64,000 nucleotides of DNA, taken from assembly GCA_041392835.1 (NCBI GenBank), contig JAWKLF010000002.1, positions 310,001 through 374,000 of the forward strand, written 5' to 3'. Source of the stretch: OLB11 sp041392835 (lineage in GTDB: Bacteria > Bacteroidota > Bacteroidia > Chitinophagales > Chitinophagaceae). How positions within the stretch are numbered: position 1 is the first letter of the stretch; each line of letters starts with the position of its first letter. The position numbers were made by a program, and so were the translations under genes. This document shows positions 16,596-25,625 of this stretch, piece after piece. Under the pieces are notes generated by a model. It was not told where the DNA came from. It was given only the letters and a program-made list of their open reading frames with translations, and did no database searches.

Positions 16596-18518
16596 ATGAA
16601 TACTATACATACTATAAACTATCAAGGGCGCACATTCCAAATTGAGGAAGATGCTTATAAAGCTTTTCAGGAGTACGAAAAAAGCTTAGAAGAACATTTT
16701 AAACAACAAGCAGACGGCGAGGAAATCCTGAATGACTTGAAAGGTAGAATGTCTGAAATTTTAGAACAAAAACATAAAGATGGTGTCATACACCTAGCGA
16801 GTATAGAGGAACTTATTGCTACCATAGGCAAACCCAACGATTTTGATGAAGCAACTACTCATACTACTCAAGATGATACTAAATCTAAAACAACTTTTAA
16901 TACAGATAAAAAATTGTATAGAGACCGTAAGAATAAAATTATAGCGGGCGTATGCAGTGGTATTGCCAATTACTTTTCTATAGATCCTATAGCAGTGCGA
17001 TTGCTCTTTGTATTATTTACTGTTTTCAATATTATCTCGCTATTTAGTTTCAATGTAGGCGTATTAGGATATATTGTTTTGTGGATAGTATTAACGCCTA
17101 AACATCTATCAGCTAATATTTCAAAACAATTATTTCGCAATCCAAAAGACAAAGTACTGGGTGGTGTATGTAGTGGATTGGCACAATTTTTTAATACAGA
17201 GGTTTGGATTGTGCGTATCATTTTTATTGCGCCTTTGTTGATAGGTTTTTTTTCCAATCATAATCATTTTATGAATGTAAAATTTTTAGGTTCATCTTTT
17301 GCTTCCATCTCCTTTCTTTCTTACTTCATACTTTGGTTTATCATTCCTCTGGCCAAAAGTGGCACAGACTATATGCTTCTTAAAGGTGAGCCGATTAATT
17401 TAAAAACTATTCAAAAAAAAACATCTATGAGCACAGTAACAAGCGATAGCAATGCAGGCCTAAATAAATTTCTAAAAATTATAGCTTATCTAATCATCGG
17501 AGCTTTTATAATAGTACTGATACCATTTCTATTTGGTTTGGGCTTTAGTAGTTTCATGATGTATGATATTGCCGATGTTATATTATTTTCTTCATTTAAT
17601 AAAACCTTAGCGTTATTAGGTCTAATTTTTACGGTTGTATTGTTTGGTGTTGCTTTTCTTATTTGGATGTTTAGAAGAATTCTTAATATAAAAAAACAGA
17701 GTAAACCACTAAGAATAACTGTTGCAAGCTTATTTACACTTGGCATTTTATCATTACTTTTTTTAGTTGCATCGTTGGTAAGTAGAATGAATACTTTCTA
17801 TAAAGTAGAATCAGCAAAAAATTATATTCCAATACAAAGTGATACACTTATAGTAGATGCGAGCCAAAATAGTCAAGAAGATGTAGAACAGTTGTTTTTA
17901 GAATTTAATCAATCTAAAAATATTTTAGAAAAAGGAAAAGATATTAATAAGATAAAAGCCTTTCGCTTTAAAACAAAATTCACTGATGATGATAATTTTT
18001 ACTACGTAGAAGAAAAATCGGCTTTAGGTGCCAACAGAAGTATTGCAAAAAACAATGCCCAAGAAATACTTCTTGAAAATCATCTAAGCAACAATACTTT
18101 TTATATAAATCCTATTGTAGCATGGAAAAGCAACAAACCCTATAATGGTCAAAATGCAAAAATTACTTTGTACATACCCAAAAACAAAACCCTTATCATA
18201 AAAAGAAATTTACGGAAGCAACTTATCCATAATTTACAAATGGGCAAAAATGGATTTAATATTAACATTAAAGATGGTAGAAATATGGATGGCAAAGTAA
18301 TAAGCCACTACGATGATAATATTGACGATATAGAGATTGTAGTAGACCATGATGTAGATACCAAAAAAGAAGCAATTGAAGAAGCTCAACAAAATCTAAA
18401 AGATGCTAAAGAACAACTTAGAGAAGCTCAACAACAATTGAAAGAAAATTTAAGAGACCTAAAAAGAAGTAAGAAAGTCAATAAGGTTCGAATACAAGTT
18501 GATACAACGGACTACTGA
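16596..18518 (+). CDS. Double PspC-domain membrane protein
   Basis: The 640-residue protein starts with a soluble segment of about 95 residues. It then has two PspC domains (about 103-165, RDRKNKIIAGVCSGIANYF, and 178-252, NPKDKVLGGVCSGLAQFF), further membrane helices near 290-400, and a large C-terminal soluble region. It ends in a charged coiled coil (about 595-630). PspC domains are linked to envelope stress in other bacteria; the partner PspA is not in the window. A PadR gene lies upstream, and a two-component system follows. Confidence 0.88.
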   Translation: MNTIHTINYQGRTFQIEEDAYKAFQEYEKSLEEHFKQQADGEEILNDLKGRMSEILEQKHKDGVIHLASIEELIATIGKPNDFDEATTHTTQDDTKSKTTFNTDKKLYRDRKNKIIAGVCSGIANYFSIDPIAVRLLFVLFTVFNIISLFSFNVGVLGYIVLWIVLTPKHLSANISKQLFRNPKDKVLGGVCSGLAQFFNTEVWIVRIIFIAPLLIGFFSNHNHFMNVKFLGSSFASISFLSYFILWFIIPLAKSGTDYMLLKGEPINLKTIQKKTSMSTVTSDSNAGLNKFLKIIAYLIIGAFIIVLIPFLFGLGFSSFMMYDIADVILFSSFNKTLALLGLIFTVVLFGVAFLIWMFRRILNIKKQSKPLRITVASLFTLGILSLLFLVASLVSRMNTFYKVESAKNYIPIQSDTLIVDASQNSQEDVEQLFLEFNQSKNILEKGKDINKIKAFRFKTKFTDDDNFYYVEEKSALGANRSIAKNNAQEILLENHLSNNTFYINPIVAWKSNKPYNGQNAKITLYIPKNKTLIIKRNLRKQLIHNLQMGKNGFNINIKDGRNMDGKVISHYDDNIDDIEIVVDHDVDTKKEAIEEAQQNLKDAKEQLREAQQQLKENLRDLKRSKKVNKVRIQVDTTDY

Positions 18519-18572
18519 TAGGAGTTAACAATTTCATAATTTAGTAATGAATAAGTAACAAAAATCAATCTC

Positions 18573-18580
18573 TACTTTTG
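18573..18580 (+). promoter_or_regulatory. -7 element (TACTTTTG) for the response regulator gene
   Basis: Ends 14 nt before the ATG at 18595. The regulator/kinase pair therefore has its own promoter. Confidence 0.45.
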
Positions 18581-18594
18581 CTTCTGAAGTATAT

Positions 18595-19275
18595 ATGGAA
18601 ACAAAACTAGGAAAAATATTAGTAGTTGATGATGATTTGGATATTCGACAAATAGTAGAATACAATTTAAAATTGCACGGCTATGAAATCGAAACTGCTG
18701 AGAATGGTGTTGAAGCCTTAGAAAAATTAAAAAACTTTAATCCTGATTTAATACTCTTAGATATCATGATGCCAATCAAAGATGGCATACAAACTTGTAT
18801 TGAAATTAGAGCCAATAGTGAATACGACAATACCTTAATCATTTTCCTTACAGCCCTTTCTGACGAATATTCTGAAATAAGAGGATTGGATTTGGGCGCT
18901 GATGATTATATAGCCAAACCCATCAAACCTAAATTGTTAGTTACGCGTATTCACTCTGCATTGCGTAGGGTACAACAAAATGATGATGCTAAGCCTATAT
19001 TATTTCCCAATTTAGAAATCAATAGAGAGCAATTTTTAGTTAAACACAACGGAAAAACCATCGTATTACCACGCAAAGAATTTGAACTTTTTGCCTTATT
19101 GGCTTCCAAGCCAGGCAGAGTCTTTTTGCGACACGAAATATTGGACCGTGTGTGGGGAAATGAAGTCATTGTTGGCGATAGGACTATTGATGTACACGTT
19201 AGAAAAATTAGACAAAAATTAGATGCCGATTTTATACACACTGTAAAAGGTGTAGGATACAAATTTGAAATGTAA
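18595..19275 (+). CDS. OmpR/PhoB-type response regulator
   Basis: The 226-residue protein has a receiver domain with acidic pocket VVDDDLDIR, phosphoacceptor D56 (LLDIMMP), T/S switch FLTALSDE and the lysine in DDYIAKPIKP. A winged-helix output domain follows (REQFLVKHNGKTIVLPRKEFELF, VGDRTIDVHVRKIRQKL, VKGVGYKFEM). It is translationally coupled to the histidine kinase that overlaps its last 11 bases. A PhoB-like role in phosphate control is possible but not shown. Confidence 0.94.
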   Translation: METKLGKILVVDDDLDIRQIVEYNLKLHGYEIETAENGVEALEKLKNFNPDLILLDIMMPIKDGIQTCIEIRANSEYDNTLIIFLTALSDEYSEIRGLDLGADDYIAKPIKPKLLVTRIHSALRRVQQNDDAKPILFPNLEINREQFLVKHNGKTIVLPRKEFELFALLASKPGRVFLRHEILDRVWGNEVIVGDRTIDVHVRKIRQKLDADFIHTVKGVGYKFEM

Positions 19276-20362
19276 TATCTTAGCGAATACAACAAATAAA
19301 ACCTTGTTCAAAAAGAGAGAAAACATAACATCTTTTCAACTATCTTTTGCTATTTCATTCATTATTGCATGCATAATAGGGATTACACTACTCATTTTCA
19401 CAAAAAACAATATTGCAAGCATTCTTATCTCATTGCTTATTTTAGCTATTACTTTTTTTCTTATACAATACGCTATATCACGCATCGTTTTTGACAAAGT
19501 AAGTTTACTTTACAAACTGATAAACAATACAAAAAACAAAGAAAAAGAAAGTTTTAGACTTCGTGATATGATGGCTGAGCAAAACCTTCATAAAATACAA
19601 AAGAAAACTAATGCTTGGGCCGAAGAAAAAAACAATCAAGTGGTGATACCACAAAACAACGAAAAATATAGACGAGAGTTTTTAATGAATCTGACGCATG
19701 AACTTAGAACGCCCATCTTTTCGACGCAGGGATATATTGAAACATTATTAGATGGTGCTATTGATGATAAAGAAACGGCCATAAATTTTTTAGAGCGCAC
19801 TTCTAAAAACATAGACCGATTGGTAACACTGGTTGATGATGTTGATATTATTTCTCGTATAGAATCGAATCAATTACCAATCAATAAAGAAGTATTTGTA
19901 ATACAACCTATCATACAAGATGTATTGTTGGAGCTAGGTCAAATGGCTCAAAAAAAGAATATTAAGTGTTATATAAAAAAAGGTTGTGAAAGCCCTGCAG
20001 TAAGTGTATTGGCCGATATTTCAAAGATTCGTCAAGTACTTGTAAACCTCATTCAAAATGCCATAAAGTATGGTGTAGAAAATGGAGAGGTTTCTATAGG
20101 TATTTATGCAATAGATGAGTTAACTACTTTAGTTGAAATTTCAGATAATGGCATCGGCATAGCCGAAGATCAAATAAAAAGAGTTTTTGAACGATTTTAC
20201 AGAACCGATGCTGCTCGAAGTAGAGAATATGGTGGTACTGGCTTAGGCTTAGCTATTGTAAAACATATCATAGAATCACATGGGCATCATGTATATTGTA
20301 GAAGCACTATGCATATTGGCACAACTTTTGGTTTTACGCTTACACAAAGAAAAAATTATTAA
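19265..20362 (+). CDS. Two-component sensor histidine kinase
   Basis: The 365-residue protein has two close membrane helices (about 25-70) and no sizeable extracellular domain. It has a DHp domain with NLTHELRTPIFSTQGYIETLL (phosphorylated H145), an N box LVNLIQNAIKYG, DNGIGIAEDQIKRVFERFYR, and GGTGLGLAIVKHI. The short PhoR-like architecture suggests a membrane or protein-partner signal. The start is TTG at 19265 inside the regulator's tail; another TTG at 19304 is possible, and there is no suitable ATG. It converges with the TPR gene by a 4-nt overlap. Confidence 0.93.
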   Translation: MKCNILANTTNKTLFKKRENITSFQLSFAISFIIACIIGITLLIFTKNNIASILISLLILAITFFLIQYAISRIVFDKVSLLYKLINNTKNKEKESFRLRDMMAEQNLHKIQKKTNAWAEEKNNQVVIPQNNEKYRREFLMNLTHELRTPIFSTQGYIETLLDGAIDDKETAINFLERTSKNIDRLVTLVDDVDIISRIESNQLPINKEVFVIQPIIQDVLLELGQMAQKKNIKCYIKKGCESPAVSVLADISKIRQVLVNLIQNAIKYGVENGEVSIGIYAIDELTTLVEISDNGIGIAEDQIKRVFERFYRTDAARSREYGGTGLGLAIVKHIIESHGHHVYCRSTMHIGTTFGFTLTQRKNY

Positions 20363-21396
20363 AACGAAGTTTTTGTATATCGCAATGTTTTTAACGAAGG
20401 GTCCAATTCAAAAGCTCGATTAAAATATTGTTCTGCTTTATTTGTATTGCCTCCTTTATAGTATGTCATGCCATAGGTATATAAAATTTCACCATCCTCA
20501 GGTATATTTTCTAATAATTTATCAATCACATCTCTACTTTTTTTGTAATCTCCTTTTTGCATATAGGTTTCAGCAAGCGATAAATTCAAATTTTTGTCAA
20601 ATGGCGATAAGGATAATGCGCTTTCATATTTTTCAATGGCCTTATCATAGTTTTTTACTTGTGTATAGGTCATAGCCCAATTTTCGTACATTGTTTTATT
20701 GACAAAACTGCCTTCTGATTCGCACATTTCATAGAGTTCGAGCGCCCGTTGATACTGATTTGCATCGTAACAGCTATTGGCTGTTTCATACATTTTAGTG
20801 GCGTTGTTGGGGTCTAAAGCAAGTGCTTTTTCAAAGTACAAAGTAGCATCACGATAGTTTGTTAGTTTTTGATAACAGTTGGCAATTTTAAAAGGCACAT
20901 CTTTATTTTTAGCATCTATTTGCTCTGCTTGTTTATAGGCCTCTATTGCTTTAGGATAATGTTCTACTTCATAAAAGGCTCGAGCTATTCTAATTAAATC
21001 TGTAGCATTTTGAGGTTTTAATTTCATAGCTCGTTCAGCATATTCCATACCTTTACGTTTTTGACTACTCATGCTATACATTTCTGAAAGCCGAGTAAGA
21101 TACACTAAGTTTTTACTATCTGAAGCCAACATTTTTTCATACAGAGGTATTGCTTCAAAGTATGCATGCCTATTGTATTGCAAATCCGCCATGAGTAGTT
21201 CATACTCTGTATTAGCGGGTTCCTGTTCCATAGCGCGCTTCAAAAGTGTAGCAGCGTAAGTATAATTATCGCTTTCTGCATACTTTTTAGCTTTTAAAAA
21301 ATATTCTTCTGCGCTAAGGTTTTGGTCTTCTTTGCGCTGAGCATCGGCTTGTAAACAAAGCGCAGAAAGTAAGAAAATAAGTAGTATCTTGTTCAT
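20359..21396 (-). CDS. Secreted TPR-repeat protein
   Basis: The 345-residue protein has a signal peptide (MNKILLIFLLSALCLQADAQ) and about eight tetratricopeptide repeats, for example AEEYFLKAKKYAESDNYTYA, AIPLYEKMLASDSKNLVYLT, AIEAYKQAEQIDAKNKDVPF and AEQYFNRAFELDPSLKTL. TPRs form a protein-binding superhelix, so a periplasmic scaffold role is likely; the partner is unknown. Confidence 0.85.
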   Translation of the reverse strand: MNKILLIFLLSALCLQADAQRKEDQNLSAEEYFLKAKKYAESDNYTYAATLLKRAMEQEPANTEYELLMADLQYNRHAYFEAIPLYEKMLASDSKNLVYLTRLSEMYSMSSQKRKGMEYAERAMKLKPQNATDLIRIARAFYEVEHYPKAIEAYKQAEQIDAKNKDVPFKIANCYQKLTNYRDATLYFEKALALDPNNATKMYETANSCYDANQYQRALELYEMCESEGSFVNKTMYENWAMTYTQVKNYDKAIEKYESALSLSPFDKNLNLSLAETYMQKGDYKKSRDVIDKLLENIPEDGEILYTYGMTYYKGGNTNKAEQYFNRAFELDPSLKTLRYTKTSF

Positions 21397-21458
21397 ATCT
21401 AAAGTGTGATTTTTAAAAGTATCGAAAAAATACGATATTATATTATATAAAAAGTCTT

Positions 21459-21575
21459 TTATTCTTTTAAAAAGAAAAGAATTTCACTATAGTATTTGGC
21501 AATTATTATGCCAAAAAAAATGAACACTATTAATATCAAAACATAGTAATAAGCCGAATTAGCTATTTTTTCCAT
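21459..21575 (-). CDS. Small single-pass membrane protein (38 residues)
   Basis: This short open frame starts with an ATG that overlaps the stop codon region of the thioredoxin-like gene. It encodes MEKIANSAYYY followed by an about 16-residue hydrophobic stretch (VLILIVFIFFGIIIA) and a short charged end (KYYSEILFFLKE). The overlap implies translational coupling. The composition suits a real one-helix membrane peptide, but the AT-rich code makes hydrophobic peptides easy by chance. Confidence 0.4.
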   Translation of the reverse strand: MEKIANSAYYYVLILIVFIFFGIIIAKYYSEILFFLKE

Positions 21576-22177
21576 TTTACACCACATCCAATAGCCTTGG
21601 TTGTAGCCTGCCCTATTTCTCGTCCAGCTAAGATGTCGTTCAGAGCATTTTCTGCATATTTTGTTTTTACAGCATCTTCGTCATCGCTATTATCATCTAT
21701 AGCTCCTATATAAGAAACTATATATTTGGATCCACTTTTTCTTAAAATAAATACGTGTGGCGTTTTAAGAGCACCATAGGTTTTTGCTATGTCTTGTGTT
21801 TCATCTATTAAATATGCAAAAGGAAATTTCTTTTCCTTTGCTCTTATCTGCATATTTTCGTACGAATCCGAAGGATAGCTAATGGGGTCATTAGGATTTA
21901 TGGCCACTACAGGAAATCCTTTAGCTGCATAGGTTTTGTGCAAGGCTATAATTCTGTCTTCGTAAGCTACCGAAAAAGGGCAATGATTGCAAGTAAAGAC
22001 AACTATTATGCCTTTTGCATCTTTATAATCTGCAAGCGATACAAAATTGCCGTCTACATTTTTAAGTTTAAAATCGCGAGCCTCATCGTTTATACTATAT
22101 CCCGATGTAGTAGCTGGTGCAAACGAACTCCATACGAATGCACTTAGTATAGTAAGTGAAATCAAAAGTGTTTTCAT
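21563..22177 (-). CDS. Exported thioredoxin-fold (redoxin/AhpC-TSA type) protein
   Basis: From the ATG at 22177 the protein has 204 residues and a signal peptide (MKTLLISLTILSAFVWSSFA). The thioredoxin-like domain shows ARDFKLKNVDGNFVSLADYK, IVVFTCNHCPFSVAYEDR with a CxxC pair, VAINPNDPISYPSDSYENM and KTPHVFILRK. This is the family of periplasmic redoxins that often reads 'thioredoxin family protein'. It lies 10 nt downstream of a TlpA-like gene, so the two probably act together in extracytoplasmic thiol chemistry. Confidence 0.88.
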   Translation of the reverse strand: MKTLLISLTILSAFVWSSFAPATTSGYSINDEARDFKLKNVDGNFVSLADYKDAKGIIVVFTCNHCPFSVAYEDRIIALHKTYAAKGFPVVAINPNDPISYPSDSYENMQIRAKEKKFPFAYLIDETQDIAKTYGALKTPHVFILRKSGSKYIVSYIGAIDDNSDDEDAVKTKYAENALNDILAGREIGQATTKAIGCGVKWKK

Positions 22178-22187
22178 AGTGTATATA

Positions 22188-22673
22188 TTATTGTTTATGT
22201 ATATGTTGATTGAGTATATCAAATGTAACACTATTTTCTATAAATACATATTGCTTTTTTTGATGATTAAAAATAACGGTAGCAGGTAGTGAGCCCTGCC
22301 AGCTGCTATTTACTTTATCAATCCAACTATTGTAATCGGGCTCATTGAGCAAAAGCACGGTTGATGCTATTTTTTTCATATTGATAAAAGGTTGCAATAC
22401 ACTCTCCTTTCGTTTGAGTGCATCCAAGCTTACAAGTATCACTTTTACTTTTTGATGTTTATATAATTCATTTATTTTTTCAAAATAGGGCAATTCTTCT
22501 ACACAAGGTACACACCAAGTAGCCCAAAAATTAACAATGTAAGTTGTATCATTTTTTTGTTGTGTAAGATTTTCGTACCAATCAAAATGAACAACTTCTA
22601 CAGGATGAGTCTGCGCTTCAAGACGACAGATATACATAAGTAAAATAAAGAAAATAATAACTCCTCTAAGCAT
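22188..22673 (-). CDS. TlpA-like exported thioredoxin
   Basis: The 161-residue protein has a signal peptide (MLRGVIIFFILLMYICRLEAQ) and a thioredoxin domain with the active site FWATWCVPCVEELPYF, i.e. WCVPC. PATVIFNHQKKQYVFIE supplies the cis-proline region. It is likely to be a periplasmic disulfide reductase or oxidoreductase. It is the first gene of a pair with the redoxin downstream, and has a -7 element close to its start. Confidence 0.9.
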   Translation of the reverse strand: MLRGVIIFFILLMYICRLEAQTHPVEVVHFDWYENLTQQKNDTTYIVNFWATWCVPCVEELPYFEKINELYKHQKVKVILVSLDALKRKESVLQPFINMKKIASTVLLLNEPDYNSWIDKVNSSWQGSLPATVIFNHQKKQYVFIENSVTFDILNQHIHKQ

Positions 22674-22677
22674 ATAT

Positions 22678-22685
22678 CAAAGATA
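22678..22685 (-). promoter_or_regulatory. -7 element (TATCTTTG) for the thioredoxin pair
   Basis: Ends 4 nt before the ATG at 22673. Confidence 0.45.
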
Positions 22686-22740
22686 CTTAGTAAAAGTTGT
22701 ATAGCCTTATGATAGAATGTAGCTTATTGTTAAATACACA

Positions 22741-23811
22741 TTATAAAGTAGATTTTACATGGGCTATGCTATCTATTCTAGCTTGTGCCAGTTGCATGGC
22801 TGCAGCTTGTGTAGTAATTTTTTCTTTTTCTGAAAGAGTAAAAATATCTAGCAATCTTTGATATATTTTTTCTACATCCTTATTTACTTTTTCACGATTG
22901 TAGGTACCATCAGCTTCAGCTGCTACATTAATAAGCCCGCCTGCATTGATTAAAAAGTCGGGAGCATATAGTATACCTTTTTCAATAAGTTGCTTGCCAT
23001 GTGTAATTTCATCAGCCAATTGATTATTGGCCGCACCGGCTATGATAGGGCAAGTTAATTTTGGAATGCTATCGCTATTTACGGTTGCACCCAAAGCGCA
23101 AGGAGCATAAATATCTAAGTTCATATTCAACATATCTTCGGGTTTTACAAAGTCTACATTGAATTTTTGTTTGGTCTCTTTTATTCTTTCTTCGTTGATG
23201 TCTGTAATATAAACTTGTGCACCTTCTTGTACAAGATGACCTACAAGATACTGCCCTACATGGCCCACACCTTGCACCAATACTTTTTTGCCAGCCAAAT
23301 TATCTTGGCCCCATTGTTTTTTTGCACAAGCTTTCATGCCTACAAATACACCATAAGCTGTAAAAGGCGAAGGGTCGCCACTACCACCCATATATTCTGG
23401 AATACCCGTTACGTGCTTAGTTTCTAAGTGAATATACTCCATGTCTGCGGCTGAAGTATTTACATCTTCTGCTGTAATATATTTGCCATTTAATGAATTG
23501 ACAAATTTTCCATATCGACGCCAAAGTGCTTCGCTCTTTAAGGAAGGATTTCCAATTATGACCGCCTTACCACCTCCCAAATTGAGTCCAGATATGGCTG
23601 CTTTATACGTCATGCCACGAGATAAACGAAGGGCATCTATTACAGCATCATCGTCTGATGCATATTGCCACATACGTGTACCACCCAAAGCTGGACCCAG
23701 AGTAGTATTATGTATGGCTATTATAGCTTTTAAATTTGATTTTTGATCATGACAAAAAACAACTTGTTCATGATTCATTTCTTGTAGTAGTTCAAATACT
23801 TTATTTGACAT
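22741..23811 (-). CDS. Leucine (Glu/Leu/Phe/Val) dehydrogenase
   Basis: NAD-dependent oxidative deamination of branched-chain amino acids. The 356-residue length and the lack of extra domains fit leucine dehydrogenase rather than glutamate dehydrogenase. Key parts are LGPALGGTRMW, RLSRGMTYKAAISGLNLGGGKAV with K70 and the probable catalytic K82, and the Rossmann motif VLVQGVGHVGQYLVGHLVQEG. LINAGGLINVAAE is also typical. Substrate preference cannot be proved by reading. Confidence 0.9.
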   Translation of the reverse strand: MSNKVFELLQEMNHEQVVFCHDQKSNLKAIIAIHNTTLGPALGGTRMWQYASDDDAVIDALRLSRGMTYKAAISGLNLGGGKAVIIGNPSLKSEALWRRYGKFVNSLNGKYITAEDVNTSAADMEYIHLETKHVTGIPEYMGGSGDPSPFTAYGVFVGMKACAKKQWGQDNLAGKKVLVQGVGHVGQYLVGHLVQEGAQVYITDINEERIKETKQKFNVDFVKPEDMLNMNLDIYAPCALGATVNSDSIPKLTCPIIAGAANNQLADEITHGKQLIEKGILYAPDFLINAGGLINVAAEADGTYNREKVNKDVEKIYQRLLDIFTLSEKEKITTQAAAMQLAQARIDSIAHVKSTL

Positions 23812-23848
23812 AAAAAGTTTTTAAAAGAGTAAATGGAATTGTTATTTT

Positions 23849-25546
23849 TTAATTTGTTTCGGTATTATCGCTGGTGGTGTTTGTATCGCTTGTAGTGCTG
23901 TTGTCGGCATTAGGCGTTTCATTTGTTTCCTTTATTTCATCTGATACGGTTTTTTCTTTTTCTTCATGTACTATATCCGATGTGCCGCTTTCAACTTGTT
24001 CTTTGTCATTTGTTTTTTTGCGTTGCGGTCCTCGTATGATGTATCGTATTTCCTTTTCGTCTTTGTCAATTTTTTCTTTTATTTCTTTTACTTTTTCTTT
24101 TAGACTATTAATTTTTTCTTCTACATCTTCTTTCGTTTGTAAATATTGTTCTCTTTTTTCGTAAGAGCGCAATGTTGCTGGCAAATTGTTGATTCTATCA
24201 TCTAAGTCAAACAGTAGTTCTTGTTCTTGCTCAAGTTCTCTCCGAATTTTATTATAAAACTTCTTGTTTCGTTGCAAGCGTTCTTCTATATCTTTTGCTA
24301 GTGTTTTTCTGAGTTCTGCTCTATTTTGATCTTTTCTATCAAAAAAGTCTTTTTTAGCTTTTATAAATCGCTCCCATGCCTCATCGCCATATTCTTTGGG
24401 CACTCTACCAATGGTTTTCCACTCGTCCATCATGTCCATAAATTCTTGTGTAGCACCTTCGAAATCATTCGAATTTTTTAATGTTTCGGCGTGTTGTACT
24501 ATAGCCATTTTGCGAGCATGGTTATCTTCCAATTTAATTCGGATGTCAGAGTAATGGGCATCTTTTTTGTCAAAAAAGTATTTTTGTGCAGCTCTAAAGC
24601 GTTCCCAGATTTCATTGCTTTTTTCGTTGCTAACACGTCCACTTTGTTTCCATTCTTCCATCAGAGCGTTGAAGGCTTCACTTGTTTTTTTCCAATCGGT
24701 CGAGTCTTTAAGTGCTTCTGCTTTTTCACACAATGCTATTTTTACTTCAAGGTTTTTTTCGTGTTCAACTTTTATTTCTTCAAAATTTTCTCTTTTGCGA
24801 TTAAAGAAATGGTCTTTGGCTGTATTGAATCGAAGCCAAAGTTCATCATTTCTATGTTTGGGCACGTGGCCTATTTGTTTCCAATTTTCATTGAGTGCTT
24901 GTATGCTCTCTGTTGTTTTTTTCCAATCAGAAGAGTCTTTGAGGGCTTCGGCCTGTTCACACAATTCGAGTTTTTTGGACAAATTGTCTAAGAGTGTTTG
25001 CTCATAGCTTTCAAAATTGGCCTGTTTTTGTTTAAAGAAGTCATCTTGTATTTTCTCAAATGTAGCTTTGAGTTCTTCGTTTTTCAAATCAGGAACTATT
25101 GGCAAGGCTTTAAATGCCTTTTGTAAATCTCTGAGTTTTTCGGTTGCTAATTTCCAATCGCTTGGGTTTAGGAGGGTTTCGGCTTCTTTACATAGTGCTT
25201 CTTTTTGTTTAAGAGTATCTATAACATTTTCTTTTATAGTCTCCTCCATAGCATCAATTGCAGTCAAAATGGGTTCGTAGTTTCCGATAGCTTTGGCATG
25301 GCATATATAGTTCTTAGTTCTCGATATTTTGCCGGCCAGTTTTATTTTATCATCGCTTGTATCAAACTCTGTTTTTAGGTCTTTAAACTTTTCTTCGATT
25401 TCTTTAAATCGCTCTATCATAGAGTCGATAGTATATTGTTGATTTGCTTCTTTGAGTTCAGCAATAAATCGTTCTTCATTCCACCACTTATTGGATGGAA
25501 TAAATACTTTATCTTCTTTGATAATAAAATCTTGGTTAGCAGACAT
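23849..25546 (-). CDS. DUF349 domain-containing protein
   Basis: The 565-residue, strongly charged, helical protein has at least four DUF349 repeats. Each shows a WK...W(K) spacing followed by an FF(D/N)(R/K)K end, for example SDWKKTTESIQALNENWKQI, FNTAKDHFFNRK, SEAFNALMEEWKQSGRV and FIKAKKDFFDRKD. Then come a coiled coil and a low-complexity tail rich in T, N, D and E (about 505-565). DUF349 proteins are widespread in Bacteroidota and of unresolved function. A -7 element precedes it. Confidence 0.93.
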   Translation of the reverse strand: MSANQDFIIKEDKVFIPSNKWWNEERFIAELKEANQQYTIDSMIERFKEIEEKFKDLKTEFDTSDDKIKLAGKISRTKNYICHAKAIGNYEPILTAIDAMEETIKENVIDTLKQKEALCKEAETLLNPSDWKLATEKLRDLQKAFKALPIVPDLKNEELKATFEKIQDDFFKQKQANFESYEQTLLDNLSKKLELCEQAEALKDSSDWKKTTESIQALNENWKQIGHVPKHRNDELWLRFNTAKDHFFNRKRENFEEIKVEHEKNLEVKIALCEKAEALKDSTDWKKTSEAFNALMEEWKQSGRVSNEKSNEIWERFRAAQKYFFDKKDAHYSDIRIKLEDNHARKMAIVQHAETLKNSNDFEGATQEFMDMMDEWKTIGRVPKEYGDEAWERFIKAKKDFFDRKDQNRAELRKTLAKDIEERLQRNKKFYNKIRRELEQEQELLFDLDDRINNLPATLRSYEKREQYLQTKEDVEEKINSLKEKVKEIKEKIDKDEKEIRYIIRGPQRKKTNDKEQVESGTSDIVHEEKEKTVSDEIKETNETPNADNSTTSDTNTTSDNTETN

Positions 25547-25568
25547 TATAAAACAATATTTAGGTTTG

Positions 25569-25576
25569 CAAAGGTA
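25569..25576 (-). promoter_or_regulatory. -7 element (TACCTTTG) for the DUF349 gene
   Basis: Lies 22 nt before the ATG at 25546. Confidence 0.45.
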
Positions 25577-25625
25577 AGGTTTAAGATAGAATTGCTACAA
25601 GTAAAAATACAAAAATGAAACGGTA

